In this document: positions 1-12,835 of the stretch, piece by piece
Layout: each line of letters opens with the position of its first letter
Position numbering within the stretch: position 1 is the first letter of the stretch
From: Cherax quadricarinatus
Lineage: Eukaryota; Arthropoda; Malacostraca; Decapoda; Parastacidae
Assembly: GCF_038502225.1 (NCBI RefSeq)
Contig: NC_091293.1
Span: 5,023,139 to 5,087,138 of the forward strand
Length of the DNA: 64,000 bases
Direction of reading: 5' to 3'
Notes under the pieces: generated by a model
Database searches by the model: none
What the model was told of the DNA's origin: nothing
What the model saw: the letters and a program-made list of their open reading frames with translations, nothing else
Position numbers and translations under genes: made by a program

Positions 1-3000
1 CTCATGACCTCCTTCTGCGCCTCTCTTCTGACCTCTCCTTCTCTATGACCTCTCGCTTCTATGACCTCTCGCTTCTATGTCCTCTCGCTTCTATGTCCTC
101 TCGCTTCTATGTCCTCTCGCTTCTATGTCCTCTCGCTTCTATGTCCTCTCGCTTCTATGTCCTCTCGCTTCTATGACCTCCTCTCGCTTCTATGTCCTCT
201 CGCTTCTATGACCTCTCGCTTCGCTATGTCCTCTCGCTTCTATGACCTCTCGCTTCTATGTCCTCTCGCTTCTATGTCCTCTCGCTTCTATGACCTCTCG
301 CTTCTATGTCCTCTCGCTTCTATGTCCTCTCGCTTCTATGTCCTCTCGCTTCTATGACCTCTCGCTTCTATGACCTCTCGTTTCTATGTCCTCTCACTTC
401 TATGACCTCTCGCTTCTATGTCCTCTCGCTTCTATGTCCTCTCGCTTCTATGACCTCTCGCTTCTATGACCTCTCGCTTCTATGTCTTCTCGCTTCTATG
501 ACCTCTCCCTTCTATGTCCTCTCGCTTCTATGTCCTCTCGCTTCTATGTCCTCTCGCTTCTATGACCTCTCGCTTCTATGTCCTCTCGCTTCTATGTCCT
601 CTCTATGACTTCTATGTCCTCTCGCTTCTATGACCTCTCGCTTCTATGTCCTCTCGCTTCTATGTTCTCTCGCTTCTATGACCTCTAGCTTCTATGACCT
701 CTCGCTTCTATGACCTCTCGCTTCTATGTCCTCTCGCTTCTATGTCCTCTCGCTTCTATGTCCTCTCGCTTCTATGACCTCTCGCTTCTATGTCCTCTCG
801 CTTCTATGACCTCTCGCTTCTATGACCTCTCGCTTCTATGTCCTCTCGCTTCTATGACCTCTCGCTTCTATGACCTCTCGCTTCTATGACCTCTCGCTTC
901 TATGTCCTCTCGCTTCTACCTCTCGCTTCTATGACCTGTCGCTTCTATGTCCTCTCGCTTCTATGTCCTCTCGCTTCTATGACCTCTCGCTTCTATGTCC
1001 TCTCGCTTCTATGACCTCTCGCTTCTATGACCTCTCGCTTCTATGACCTCTCGCTTCTATGTCCTCTCGCTTCTATGACCTCTCGCTTCTATGTCCTCTC
1101 GCTTCTATGTCCTCTCACCTCTCGCTTCTATGACCTCTCGCTTCTATGACCTCTCGCTTCACCTCTCGCTTCTATGTCCTCTCGCTTCTATGTCCTCTCG
1201 CTTCTATGACCTCTCGCTTATATGTCCTCTCGCTTCTATGTCCTCTCGCTTCTATGACCTCTCGCTTCTATGTCCTCTCGCTTCTATGACCTCTCGCTTC
1301 TATGACCTCTCGCTTCTATGACCTCTTCTATGTCCTCTCGCTTCTATGACCTCTCGCTTCTATGTCCTCTCTCTTCTATGACCTCTCGCTTCTATGTCCT
1401 CTCGCTTCTATGACCTCTCGCTTCTATGACCTCTAGCTTCTATGTCCTCTCGCTTATATGACCTCCTCTCGACCTCTCGCTTCTATGACCTCTCGCTTCT
1501 ATGACCTCTCGCTTCTATGACCTCTCGCTTCTATGTCCTCTCGCTTCTATGACCTCTCGCTTCTATGTCCTCTCGCTTCTATGTCCTCTCGCTTCTATGA
1601 CCTCTCGCTTCTATGACCTCTCGCTTCTATGTCCTCTCGCTTCTATGACCTCTCGCTTCTATGACCTCTCGCTTCTATGACCTCTCGCTTCTATGACCTC
1701 TCGCTTCTATGTCCTCTCGCTTCTATGACCTCTCGCTTCTATGTCCTCTCGCTTCTATGACCTCTCGCTCTCTCGCTTCTATGACCTCTCGCTTCTATGA
1801 CCTCTCGCTTCTATGACCTCTCGCTTCTATGACCTCTCGCTTCTATGTCCTCTCGCTTCTATGACCTCTCGCTTCTATGTCCTCTCGCTTCTATGACCTC
1901 TCGCTTCTATGTCCTCTCGCTTCTATGACCTCTCGCTTCTATGTCCTCTCGCTTCTATGACCTCTCGCTTCTATGACCTCTCGCTTCTATGTCCTCTCGC
2001 TTCTATGTCCTCTCGCTTCTATGTCCTCTCGCTTCTATGTCCTCTCGCTTCTATGTCCTCTCGCTTCTATGTCCTCTCGCTTCTATGTCCTCTCGCTTCT
2101 ATGACCTCTCGCTTCTATGACCTCTCGCTTCTATGACCTCTCGCTTCTATGACCTCTCGCTTCTATGACCTCTCGCTTCTATGACCTCTCGCTTCTATGA
2201 CCTCTCGCTTTTATGACCTCTCGCTTCTATGTCCTCTCGCTTCTATGACCTCTCGCTTCTATGTCCTCTCGCTTCTATGACCTCTCGCTTCTATGTCCTC
2301 TCGCTTCTATGACCTCTCGCTTCTATGTCCTCTCGCTTCTATGTCCTCTCGCTTCTATGACCTCTCGCTTCTATGTCCTCTCGCTTCTATGTCCTCTCGC
2401 TTCTATGACCTCTCGCTTCTATGACCTCTCGCTTCTATGACCTCTCGCTTCTATGACCTCTCGCTTCTATGTCCTCTCGCTTCTATGACCTCTCGCTTCT
2501 ATGTCCTCTCGCTTCTATGACCTCTCGCTTCTATGTCCTCTCGCTTCTATGACCTCTCGCTTCTATGACCTCTCGCTTCTATGACCTCTCGCTTCTATGA
2601 CCTCTAGCTTCTATGACCTCTCGCTTCTATGTCCTCTCGCTTCTATGACCTCTCGCTTCTGTGACCTCTCGCTTATATGTCCTCTCGCTTCTATGTCCTC
2701 TCGCTTCTATGACCTCTCGCTTCTATGTCCTCTCGCTTCTATGACCTCTCGCTTCTATGACCTCTCGCTTCTATGACCTCTCGCTTCTATGACCTCTTGC
2801 TTCTATGACCTCTCGCTTCTATGTCCTCTCGCTTCTATGACCTCTCGCTTTTATGTCCTCTCGCTTCTATGACCTCTCGCTTCTATGACCTCTCGCTTCT
2901 ATGACCTCTCGCTTCTATGTCCTCTCGCTTCTATGACCTCTCGCTTTTATGTCCTCTCGCTTCTATGACCTCTCGCTTCTATGACCTCTCGCTTCTATGT

Positions 3001-6000
3001 CCTCTCGCTTCTATGTCCTCTCGCTTCTATGTCCTCTCGCTTTTATGTCCTCTCGCTTCTATGTCCTCTCGCTTCTATGTCCTCTCGCTTCTATGTCCTC
3101 TCGCTTCTATGTCCTCTCGCTTCTATGACCTCTCGCTTTTATGTCCTCTCGCTTCTATGTCCTCTCGCTTCTATGACCTCTCGCTTCTACGTCCTCTCGC
3201 TTCTATGACCTCTCGCTTCTATGACCTCTCGCTTCTATGTCCTCTCGCTTCTATGTCCTCTCGCTTCTATGACCTCTCGCTTCTATGACCTCTCGCTTCT
3301 ATGTCCCCTCGCTTCTATGACCTCTCGCTTTTATGTCCTCTCGCTTCTATGACCTCTAGCTTCTATGACCTCTCGATTCTATGTCCTCTCGCTTCTATGA
3401 CCTCTCGCTTCTATGACCTCTCGCTTCTATGTCCTCTCGCTTCTATGACCTCTCGCTTCTATGACCTCTCGCTTCTATGACCACTCGCTTCTATGTCCTC
3501 TCGCTTCTATGTCCTCTCACTTCTATGACCTCTCGCTTCTATGACCTCTCGTTTCTATGTCCTCTCGCTTCTATGTTCTCTCGCTTCTATGTCCTCTCGC
3601 TTCTATGACCTCTCACTTCTATGACCTCTCGCTTCTATGTCCTCTCGCTTCTATGACCTCTCGCTTCTATGACCTCTCGCTTCTATGTCTTCTCGCTTCT
3701 ATGACCTCTCGCTTCTATGTCCTCTCGCTTCTATGTCCTCTCACTTCTATGACCTCTCGCTTCTATGACCTCTCGCTTCTATGTCCTCTCGCTTCTATGA
3801 CCTCTCGCTTCTATGACCTCTCGCTTTTATGTCCTCTCACTTCTATGACCTCTCGCTTCTATGACCTCTCGCTTCTATGTCCTCTCGCTTCTATGACCTC
3901 TCGCTTCTATGACCTCTCGCTTCTATGACCTCTCGCTTCTATGTCCTCTCGCTTCTATGACCTCTCGCTTTTATGTCCTCTCGCTTCTATGACCTCTCGC
4001 TTCTATGACCTCTCGCTTCTATGTCCTCTCGCTTCTATGACCTCTCGCTTCTATGACCTCTCGCTTCTATGTCCTCTCGCTTCTATGACCTCTCTCTTCT
4101 ATGACCTCTCGCTTCTATGACCTCTCGCTTCTATGTCCTCTCGCTTCTATGTCCTCTCACTTCTATGACCTCTCGCTTCTATGACCTCTCGCTTCTATGT
4201 CCTCTCGCTTCTATGACCTCTCGCTTCTATGACCTCTCGCTTTTATGACCTCTCGCTTCTATGACCTCTCGCTTTTATGACCTCTCGCTTCTATGTCCTC
4301 TCGCTTCTATGACCTCTCGCTTCTATGTCCTCTCGCTTCTATGACCTCTCGCTTCTATGTCCTCTCGCTTCTATGACCTCTCGCTTCTATGTCCTCTCGC
4401 TTCTATGTCCTCTCGCTTCTATGACCTCTCGCTTCTATGTCCTCTCGCTTCTATGTCCTCTCGCTTCTATGACCTCTCGCTTCTATGACCTCTCGCTTCT
4501 ATGACCTCTCGCTTCTATGACCTCTCGCTTCTATGTCCTCTCGCTTCTATGACCTCTCGCTTCTATGTCCTCTCGCTTCTATGACCTCTCGCTTCTATGT
4601 CCTCTCGCTTCTATGACCTCTCGCTTCTATGACCTCTCGCTTCTATGACCTCTCGCTTCTATGACCTCTGGCTTCTATGACCTCTCGCTTCTATGTCCTC
4701 TCGCTTCTATGACCTCTCGCTTCTATGACCTCTCGCTTCTATGTCCTCTCGCTTCTATGTCCTCTCGCTTCTATGACCTCTCGCTTCTATGTCCTCTCGC
4801 TTCTATGACCTCTCGCTTCTATGACCTCTCGCTTCTATGACCTCTCGCTTCTATGACCTCTTGCTTCTATGACCTCTCGCTTCTATGTCCTCTCGCTTCT
4901 ATGACCTCTCCCTTTTATGTCCTCTCGCTTCTATGACCTCTCGCTTCTATGACCTCTCGCTTCTATGACCTCTCGCTTCTATGTCCTCTCGCTTCTATGA
5001 CCTCTCGCTTTTATGTCCTCTCGCTTCTATGACCTCTCGCTTCTATGACCTCTCGCTTCTATGTCCTCTCGCTTCTATGTCCTCTCGCTTCTATGTCCTC
5101 TCGCTTCTATGACCTCTCGCTTTTATGTCCTCTCGCTTCTATGTCCTCTCGCTTCTATGACCTCTCGCTTCTATGTCCTCTCGCTTCTATGACCTCTCGC
5201 TTCTATGACCTCTCGCTTCTATGTCCTCTCGCTTCTATGTCCTCTCGCTTCTATGATCTCTCGCTTCTATGACCTCTCGCTTCTATGTCCTCTCGCTTCT
5301 ATGACCTCTCGCTTTTATGTCCTCTCGCTTCTATGTCCTCTCGCTTCTATGACCTCTCGCTTCTATGACCTCTCGCTTCTATGACCTCTCGCTTCTATGA
5401 CCTCTCGCTTCTATGACCTCTCGCTTCTATGACCTCTCGCTTCTATGACCTCTCGCTTTTATGACCTCTCGCTTCTATGTCCTCTCGCTTCTATGACCTC
5501 TCGCTTCTATGTCCTCTCGCTTCTATGACCTCTCGCTTCTATGTCCTCTCGCTTCTATGACCTCTCGCTTCTATGTCCTCTCGCTTCTATGTCCTCTCGC
5601 TTCTATGACCTCTCGCTTCTATGTCCTCTCGCTTCTATGTCCTCTCGCTTCTATGACCTCTCGCTTCTATGACCTCTCGCTTCTATGACCTCTCGCTTCT
5701 ATGACCTCTCGCTTCTATGTCCTCTCGCTTCTATGACCTCTCGCTTCTATATCCTCTCGCTTCTATGACCTCTCGCTTCTGTGACCTCTCGCTTATATGT
5801 CCTCTCGCTTCTATGTCCTCTCGCTTCTATGACCTCTGGCTTCTATGTCCTCTCGCTTCTATGACCTCTCGCTTCTATGACCTCTCGCTTCTATGACCTC
5901 TCGCTTCTATGACCTCTTGCTTCTATGACCTCTCGCTTCTATGTCCTCTCGCTTCTATGACCTCTCGCTTTTATGTCCTCTCGCTTCTATGACCTCTCGC

Positions 6001-9000
6001 TTCTATGACCTCTCGCTTCTATGACCTCTCGCTTCTATGTCCTCTCGCTTCTATGACCTCTCGCTTTTATGTCCTCTCGCTTCTATGACCTCTCGCTTCT
6101 ATGACCTCTCGCTTCTATGTCCTCTCGCTTCTATGTCCTCTCGCTTCTATGTCCTCTCGCTTTTATGTCCTCTCGCTTCTATGTCCTCTCGCTTCTATGT
6201 CCTCTCGCTTCTATGTCCTCTCGCTTCTATGTCCTCTCGCTTCTATGACCTCTCGCTTTTATGTCCTCTCGCTTCTATGTCCTCTCGCTTCTATGACCTC
6301 TCGCTTCTACGTCCTCTCGCTTCTATGACCTCTCGCTTCTATGACCTCTCGCTTCTATGTCCTCTCGCTTCTATGTCCTCTCGCTTCTATGACCTCTCGC
6401 TTCTATGACCTCTCGCTTCTATGTCCTCTCGCTTCTATGACCTCTCGCTTTTATGTCCTCTCGCTTCTATGACCTCTCGCTTCTATGACCTCTCGCTTCT
6501 ATGTCCTCTCGCTTCTATGACCTCTCGCTTCTATGACCTCTCGCTTCTATGTCCTCTCGCTTCTATGACCTCTCGCTTCTATGACCTCTCGCTTCTATGA
6601 CCTCTCGCTTCTATGTCCTCTCGCTTCTATGTCCTCTCACTTCTATGACCTCTCGCTTCTATGACCTCTCGTTTCTATGTCCTCTCGTTTCTATGTTCTC
6701 TCGCTTCTATGTCCTCTCGCTTCTATGACCTCTCACTTCTATGACCTCTCGCTTCTATGTCCTCTCGCTTCTATGACCTCTCGCTTCTATGACCTCTCGC
6801 TTCTATGTCTTCTCGCTTCTATGACCTCTCGCTTCTATGTCCTCTCGCTTCTATGTCCTCTCACTTCTATGACCTCTCGCTTCTATGACCTCTCGCTTCT
6901 ATGTCCTCTCGCTTCTATGACCTCTCGCTTCTATGACCTCTCGCTTTTATGTCCTCTCACTTCTATGACCTCTCGCTTCTATGACCTCTCGCTTCTATGT
7001 CCTCTCGCTTCTATGACCTCTCGCTTCTATGACCTCTCGCTTCTATGACCTCTCGCTTCTATGTCCTCTCGCTTCTATGACCTCTCGCTTTTATGTCCTC
7101 TCGCTTCTATGACCTCTCGCTTCTATGACCTCTCGCTTCTATGTCCTCTCGCTTCTATGACCTCTCGCTTCTATGACCTCTCGCTTCTATGTCCTCTCGC
7201 TTCTATGACCTCTCGCTTCTATGACCTCTCGCTTCTATGACCTCTCGCTTCTATGTCCTCTCGCTTCTATGTCCTCTCACTTCTATGACCTCTCGCTTCT
7301 ATGACCTCTCGCTTCTATGTCCTCTCGCTTCTATGACCTCTCGCTTCTATGACCTCTCGCTTTTATGACCTCTCGCTTCAATGACCTCTCGCTTTTATGA
7401 CCTCTCGCTTCTATGTCCTCTCGCTTCTATGACCTCTCGCTTCTATGTCCTCTCGCTTCTATGACCTCTCGCTTCTATGTCCTCTCGCTTCTATGACCTC
7501 TCGCTTCTATGTCCTCTCGCTTCTATGTCCTCTCGCTTCTATGACCTCTCGCTTCTATGTCCTCTCGCTTCTATGTCCTCTCGCTTCTATGACCTCTCGC
7601 TTCTATGACCTCTCGCTTCTATGACCTCTCGCTTCTATGACCTCTCGCTTCTATGTCCTCTCGCTTCTATGACCTCTCGCTTCTATGTCCTCTCGCTTCT
7701 ATGACCTCTCGCTTCTATGTCCTCTCGCTTCTATGACCTCTCGCTTCTATGACCTCTCGCTTCTATGACCTCTCGCTTCTATGACCTCTGGCTTCTATGA
7801 CCTCTCGCTTCTATGTCCTCTCGCTTCTATGACCTCTCGCTTCTATGACCTCTCGCTTCTATGTCCTCTCGCTTCTATGTCCTCTCGCTTCTATGACCTC
7901 TCGCTTCTATGTCCTCTCGCTTCTATGACCTCTCGCTTCTATGACCTCTCGCTTCTATGACCTCTCGCTTCTATGACCTCTTGCTTCTATGACCTCTCGC
8001 TTCTATGTCCTCTCGCTTCTATGACCTCTCGCTTTTATGTCCTCTCGCTTCTATGACCTCTCGCTTCTATGACCTCTCGCTTCTATGACCTCTCGCTTCT
8101 ATGTCCTCTCGCTTCTATGACCTCTCGCTTTTATGTCCTCTCGCTTCTATGACCTCTCGCTTCTATGACCTCTCGCTTCTATGTCCTCTCGCTTCTATGT
8201 CCTCTCGCTTCTATGTCCTCTCGCTTTTATGTCCTCTCGCTTCTATGTCCTCTCGCTTCTATGTCCTCTCGCTTCTATGACCTCTCGCTTTTATGTCCAC
8301 TCGCTTCTATGTCCTCTCGCTTCTATGACCTCTCGCTTCTATGTCCTCTCGCTTCTATGACCTCTCGCTTCTATGACCTCTCGCTTCTATGTCCTCTCGC
8401 TTCTATGTCCTCTCGCTTCTATGATCTCTCGCTTCTATGACCTCTCGCTTCTATGTCCTCTCGCTTCTATGACCTCTCGCTTTTATGTCCTCTCGCTTCT
8501 ATGACCTCTCGCTTCTATGACCTCTCGCTTCTATGTCCTCTCGTTTCTATGACCTCTCGCTTCTATGACCTCTCGCTTCTATGTCCTCTCGCTTCTATGA
8601 CCTCTCGCTTCTATGACCTCTCGCTTCTATGACCTCTCGCTTCTATGTCCTCTCGCTTCTATGTCCTCTCACTTCTATGACCTCTCGCTTCTATGACCTC
8701 TCGTTTCTATGTCCTCTCGCTTCTATGTTCTCTCGCTTCTATGTCCTCTCGCTTCTATGACCTCTCACTTCTATGACCTCTCGCTTCTATGTCCTCTCGC
8801 TTCTATGACCTCTCGCTTCTATGACCTCTCGCTTCTATGTCTTCTCGCTTCTATGACCTCTCGCTTCTATGTCCTCTCGCTTCTATGTCCTCTCACTTCT
8901 ATGACCTCTCGCTTCTATGACCTCTCGCTTCTATGTCCTCTCGCTTCTATGACCTCTCGCTTCTATGACCTCTCGCTTCTATGTCCTCTCGCTTCTATGT

Positions 9001-9982
9001 CCTTTCGCTTCTATGTCCTCTCGCTTCTATGACCTCTCGCTTCTATGACCTCTCGCTTCTATGTCCTCTCGCTTCTATGTCCTCTCGCTTCTATGACCTC
9101 TCGCTTCTATGACCTCTCGCTTCTATGTCCTCTCGCTTCTATGACCTCTCGCTTCTATGACCTCTCGCTTCTATGACCTCTCGCTTCTATGTCCTCTCGT
9201 TTCTATGACCTCTCGCTTCTATGACCTCTCGCTTCTATGACCTCTCGCTTCTATGTCCTCTCGTTTCTATGACCTCTCGCTTCTATGACCTCTCGCTTCT
9301 ATTACCTCTCGCTTCTATGTCCTCTCGTTTCTATGACCTGTCGCTTCTATGACCTCTCGCTTCTATGACCTCTCGCTTCTATGTCCTCTCGCTTCTATGA
9401 CCTCTCGCTTCTATGACCTCTCGCTTCTATGACCTCTCGCTTCTATGACCTCTCGCTTCTATGTCCTCTCGTTTCTATGACCTCTCGCTTCTATGACCTC
9501 TCGCTTCTATGACCTCTCGCTTCTATGTCCTCTCGCTTCTATGTCCTCTCGCATCTATGACCTCTCACTTCTATGTCCTCTCTCTTCTATGTCCTCTCGC
9601 TTCTATGTCCTCTCGCTTCTATGTCCTCTCGCTTCTATGTCCTCTCGCTTCTATGACCTCTCGCTTCTATGACCTCTCGCTTCTATGACCTCTCGCTTCT
9701 ATGTCCTTTCGCTTCTATGTCCTCTCGCTTCTATGTCCTCTCGCTTCTATGTCCTCTCGCTTCTATGACCTCTCGCTTCTATGACCTCTCGCTTCTATGT
9801 CCTCTCGCTTCTATGTCCTCTCGCTTCTATGTCCTCTCGCTTCTATGTCCTCTCGCTTCTATGTCCTCTCGCTTCTATGACCTCTCGCTTCTATGTCCTC
9901 TCGCTTCTATGACCTCTCGCTTCTATGACCTCTCGCTTCTATGTCCTCTCGCTTCTATGTCCTCTCGCTTCTATGTCCTCTC
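1..9982. repeat. Satellite array A, 16-bp unit
   Basis: About 620 head-to-tail copies of a 16-bp unit, CTTCTATGACCTCTCG, or the same with T at the ninth base (ATGTCC). The top strand is about three quarters pyrimidine. Most copies are exact; rarer variants include CTTTTATG, CTTATATG, CTTCTGTG and CTCTGGC. The first 60 bases are irregular, so the left edge of the array may lie close to position 1. The array stops at CTCTCATTTAAAA near 9982, followed by a 40-bp non-repetitive spacer. Because 16 is not a multiple of 3, all three forward frames read the same 16-residue (48-bp) peptide pattern. These frames are by-products of the repeat, not genes. Confidence 0.97.
2640..8220. repeat. Higher-order duplication inside array A (3,120-bp spacing)
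   Basis: Rare monomer variants recur exactly 3,120 bp (195 units) apart. CTTCTGTG followed by CTTATATG occurs near 2657 and 5777. CTCTGGCTTC occurs near 4668 and 7788. A CTTCTACG unit occurs at 3186 and 6306. The matching stretch is roughly 2.6-5.1 kb against 5.7-8.2 kb, with only a handful of substitutions seen by eye. A partial third copy of the block at 3557 and 6677 appears at 8709, 2,032 bp (127 units) after the second. A CTTTTATG-led block also recurs at about 2209, 4273 and 5457, so the higher-order structure is nested. Confidence 0.9.
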
Positions 9983-10022
9983 ATTTAAAAAGTCTGTCCC
10001 TGCCGGCTCCATCTAGGCCTTT

Positions 10023-12713
10023 CAGTATGTTGTGTCAGTATGTTGTGTCAGTATGTTGTGTCAGTATGTTGTGTCAGTATGTTGTGTCAGTATGTTGTAT
10101 CAGTATGTTGTGTCAGTATGTTGTGTCAGTATGTTGTGTCAGTATGTTGGGTCAGTATGTTGTATCAGTATGTTGTGTCAGTATGTTGTGTCAGTATGTT
10201 GTGTCAGTATGTTGTGTCAGTATGTTGTGTCAGTATGTTGTATCAGTATGTTGTGTCAGTATGTTGTGTCAGTATGTTGTGTCAGTATGTTGTATCAGTA
10301 TGTTGTGTCAGTATGTTGTATCAGTATGTTGTGTCAGTATGTTGTGTCAGTATGTTGTGTCAGTATGTTGTGTCAGTATGTTGTGTCAATATGTTGTATC
10401 AGTATGTTGTGTCAGTATGTTGTGTCAGTATGTTGTGTCAGTATGTTGTGTCAGTATGTTGTATCAGTATGTTGTGTCAGTATGTTGTATCAGTATGTTG
10501 TGTCAGTATGTTGTGTCAGTATGTTGTGTCAGTATGTTGTGTCAGTATGTTGTGTCAGTATGTTGTATCAGTATGTTGTGTCAGTATGTTGTGTCAGTAT
10601 GTTGTATCAGTATGTTGTGTCAGTATGTTGTGTCAGTATGTTGTATCAGTATGTTGTGTCAGTATGTTGTGTCAGTATGTTGTGTCACTATGTTGTGTCA
10701 GTATGTTGTATCAGTATGTTGTGTCAGTATGTTGTGTCAGTATGTTGTGTCAGTATGTTGTGTCAGTATGTTGTATCAGTATGTTGTGTCAGTATATTGT
10801 GTCAGTATGTTGTGTCAGTATGTTGTGTCAGTATGTTGTATCAGTATGTTGTGTCAGTATGTTGTGTCAGTATGTTGTGTCAGTATGTTGTGTCAGTATG
10901 TTGTATCAGTATGTTGTGTCAGTATGTTGTGTCAGTATGTTGTGTCAGTATGTTGTATCAGTATGTTGTGTCAGTATGTTGTGTCAGTATGTTGTATCAG
11001 TATGTTGTGTCAGTATGTTGTGTCAGTATGTTGTATCAGTATGTTGTGTCAGTATGTTGTATCAGTATGTTGTATCAGTATGTTGTATCAGTATGTTGTG
11101 TCAGTATGTTGTATCAGTATGTTGTATCAGTATGTTGTATCAGTATGTTGTATCAGTATGTTGTATCAGTATGTTGTATCAGTATGTTGTATCAGTATGT
11201 TGTGTCATTATGTTGTGTCAGTATGTTGTGTCAGTATGTTGTGTCAGTATGTTGTATCAGTATGTTGTGTCAGTATGTTGTGTCAATATGTTGTGTCAGT
11301 ATGTTGTGTCAGTATGTTGTATCAGTATGTTGTGTCAGTATGTTGTGTCAGTATGTTGTGTCAGTATGTTGTGTCAGTATGTTGTATCAGTATGTTGTGT
11401 CAGTATGTTGTGTCAGTATGTTGTGTCAGTATGTTGTGTCAGTATGTTGTGTCAGTATGTTGTATCAGTATGTTGTGTCAGTATGTTGTGTCAGTATTTT
11501 GTGTAAGTATGTTGTATCAGTATGTTGTGTCAGTATGTTGTATCAGTATGTTGTGTCAGTATGTTGTGTCAGTATGTTATGTCAGTATGTTGTGTCAGTA
11601 TGTTGTGTCAGTATGTTGTATCAGTATGTTGTGTCAGTATGTTGTGTCAGTATGTTGTGTCAGTATGTTGTGTCAGTATGTTGTATCAGTATGTTGTGTC
11701 AGTATGTTGTGTCAGTATGTTGTGTCAGTATGTTGTGTCAGTATGTTGTGTCAGTATGTTGTGTCAGTATGTTGTGTCAGTATGTTGTGTCAGTATGTTG
11801 TATCAGTATGTTGTGTCAGTATGTTGTGTCAGTATGTTGTATCAGTATGTTGTGTCAGTATGTTGTGTCAGTATGTTGTATCAGTATGTTGTGTCAGTAT
11901 GTTGTGTCAGTATGTTGTGTCAGTATGTTGTGTCAGTATGTTGTATCAGTATGTTGTGTCAGTATGTTGTATCAGTATGTTGTATCAGTATGTTGTGTCA
12001 GTATGTTGTATCAGTATGTTGTATCAGTATGTTGTGTCAGTATGTTGTGTCAGTATGTTGTGTCAGTATGTTGTATCAGTATGTTGTGTCAGTATGTTGT
12101 GTCAGTATGTTGTGTCAGTATGTTGTGTCAGTATGTTGTATCAGTATGTTGTGTCAGTATGTTGTGTCAGTATGTTGTGTCAGTATGTTGTGTCAGTATG
12201 TTGTATCAGTATGTTGTGTCAGTATGTTGTATCAGTATGTTGTGTCAGTATGTTGTATCAGTATGTTGTGTCAGTATGTTGTGTCAGTATGTTGTATCAG
12301 TATGTTGTGTCAGTATGTTGTATCAGTATGTTGTATCAGTATGTTGTGTCAGTATGTTGTGTCAGTATGTTGTGTCAGTATGTTGTATGAGTATGTTGTA
12401 TCAGTATGTTGTGTCAGTATGTTGTATCAGTATGTTGTATCAGTATGTTGTATCAGTATGTTGTATCAGTATGTTGTGTCAGTATGTTGTGTCAGTATGT
12501 TGTATCAGTATGTTGTGTCAGTATGTTGTGTCAGTATGTTGTGTCAGTATGTTGTGTCAGTATGTTGTATCAGTATGTTGTGTCAGTATGTTGTGTCAGT
12601 ATGTTGTGTCAGTATGTTGTGTCAGTATGTTGTATCAGTATGTTGTGTCAGTATGTTGTGTCAGTATGTTGTGTCAGTATGTTGTGTCAGTATGTTGTGT
12701 GAGTATGTTGTAT
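10023..12713. repeat. Satellite array B, 13-bp unit
   Basis: About 207 copies of CAGTATGTTGTGT, with one common alternative in which the eleventh-position dinucleotide reads AT (TGTTGTATCAG). Other substitutions are scarce. The top strand is T/G-rich with about one C per unit. The array lacks stop codons in all three forward frames, which gives overlapping open frames of 821, 922 and 488 codons that read a 13-residue repeat rich in Cys and Val. Open reading in all three frames at once argues against coding. It is followed by about 120 bp of AT-rich unique DNA (12714-12835). Confidence 0.97.
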
Positions 12714-12835
12714 GTTCTAATCATATCTCTATCACGTAAGATTTCTTATAAATTTTATGATCAATATTTTGGTTGTCATTTTTTATCATTTATTTATTAA
12801 ATGTTTTTATAACAGCAACAAAAAACCAGACATTC

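Noticed and set aside
9925..12800. Open frames of 821, 922 and 488 codons, Cys/Val-rich
   Set aside because: The same 13-bp array is open in all three forward frames and simply reads the repeat. The ends of the frames lie in unrelated flanking sequence.
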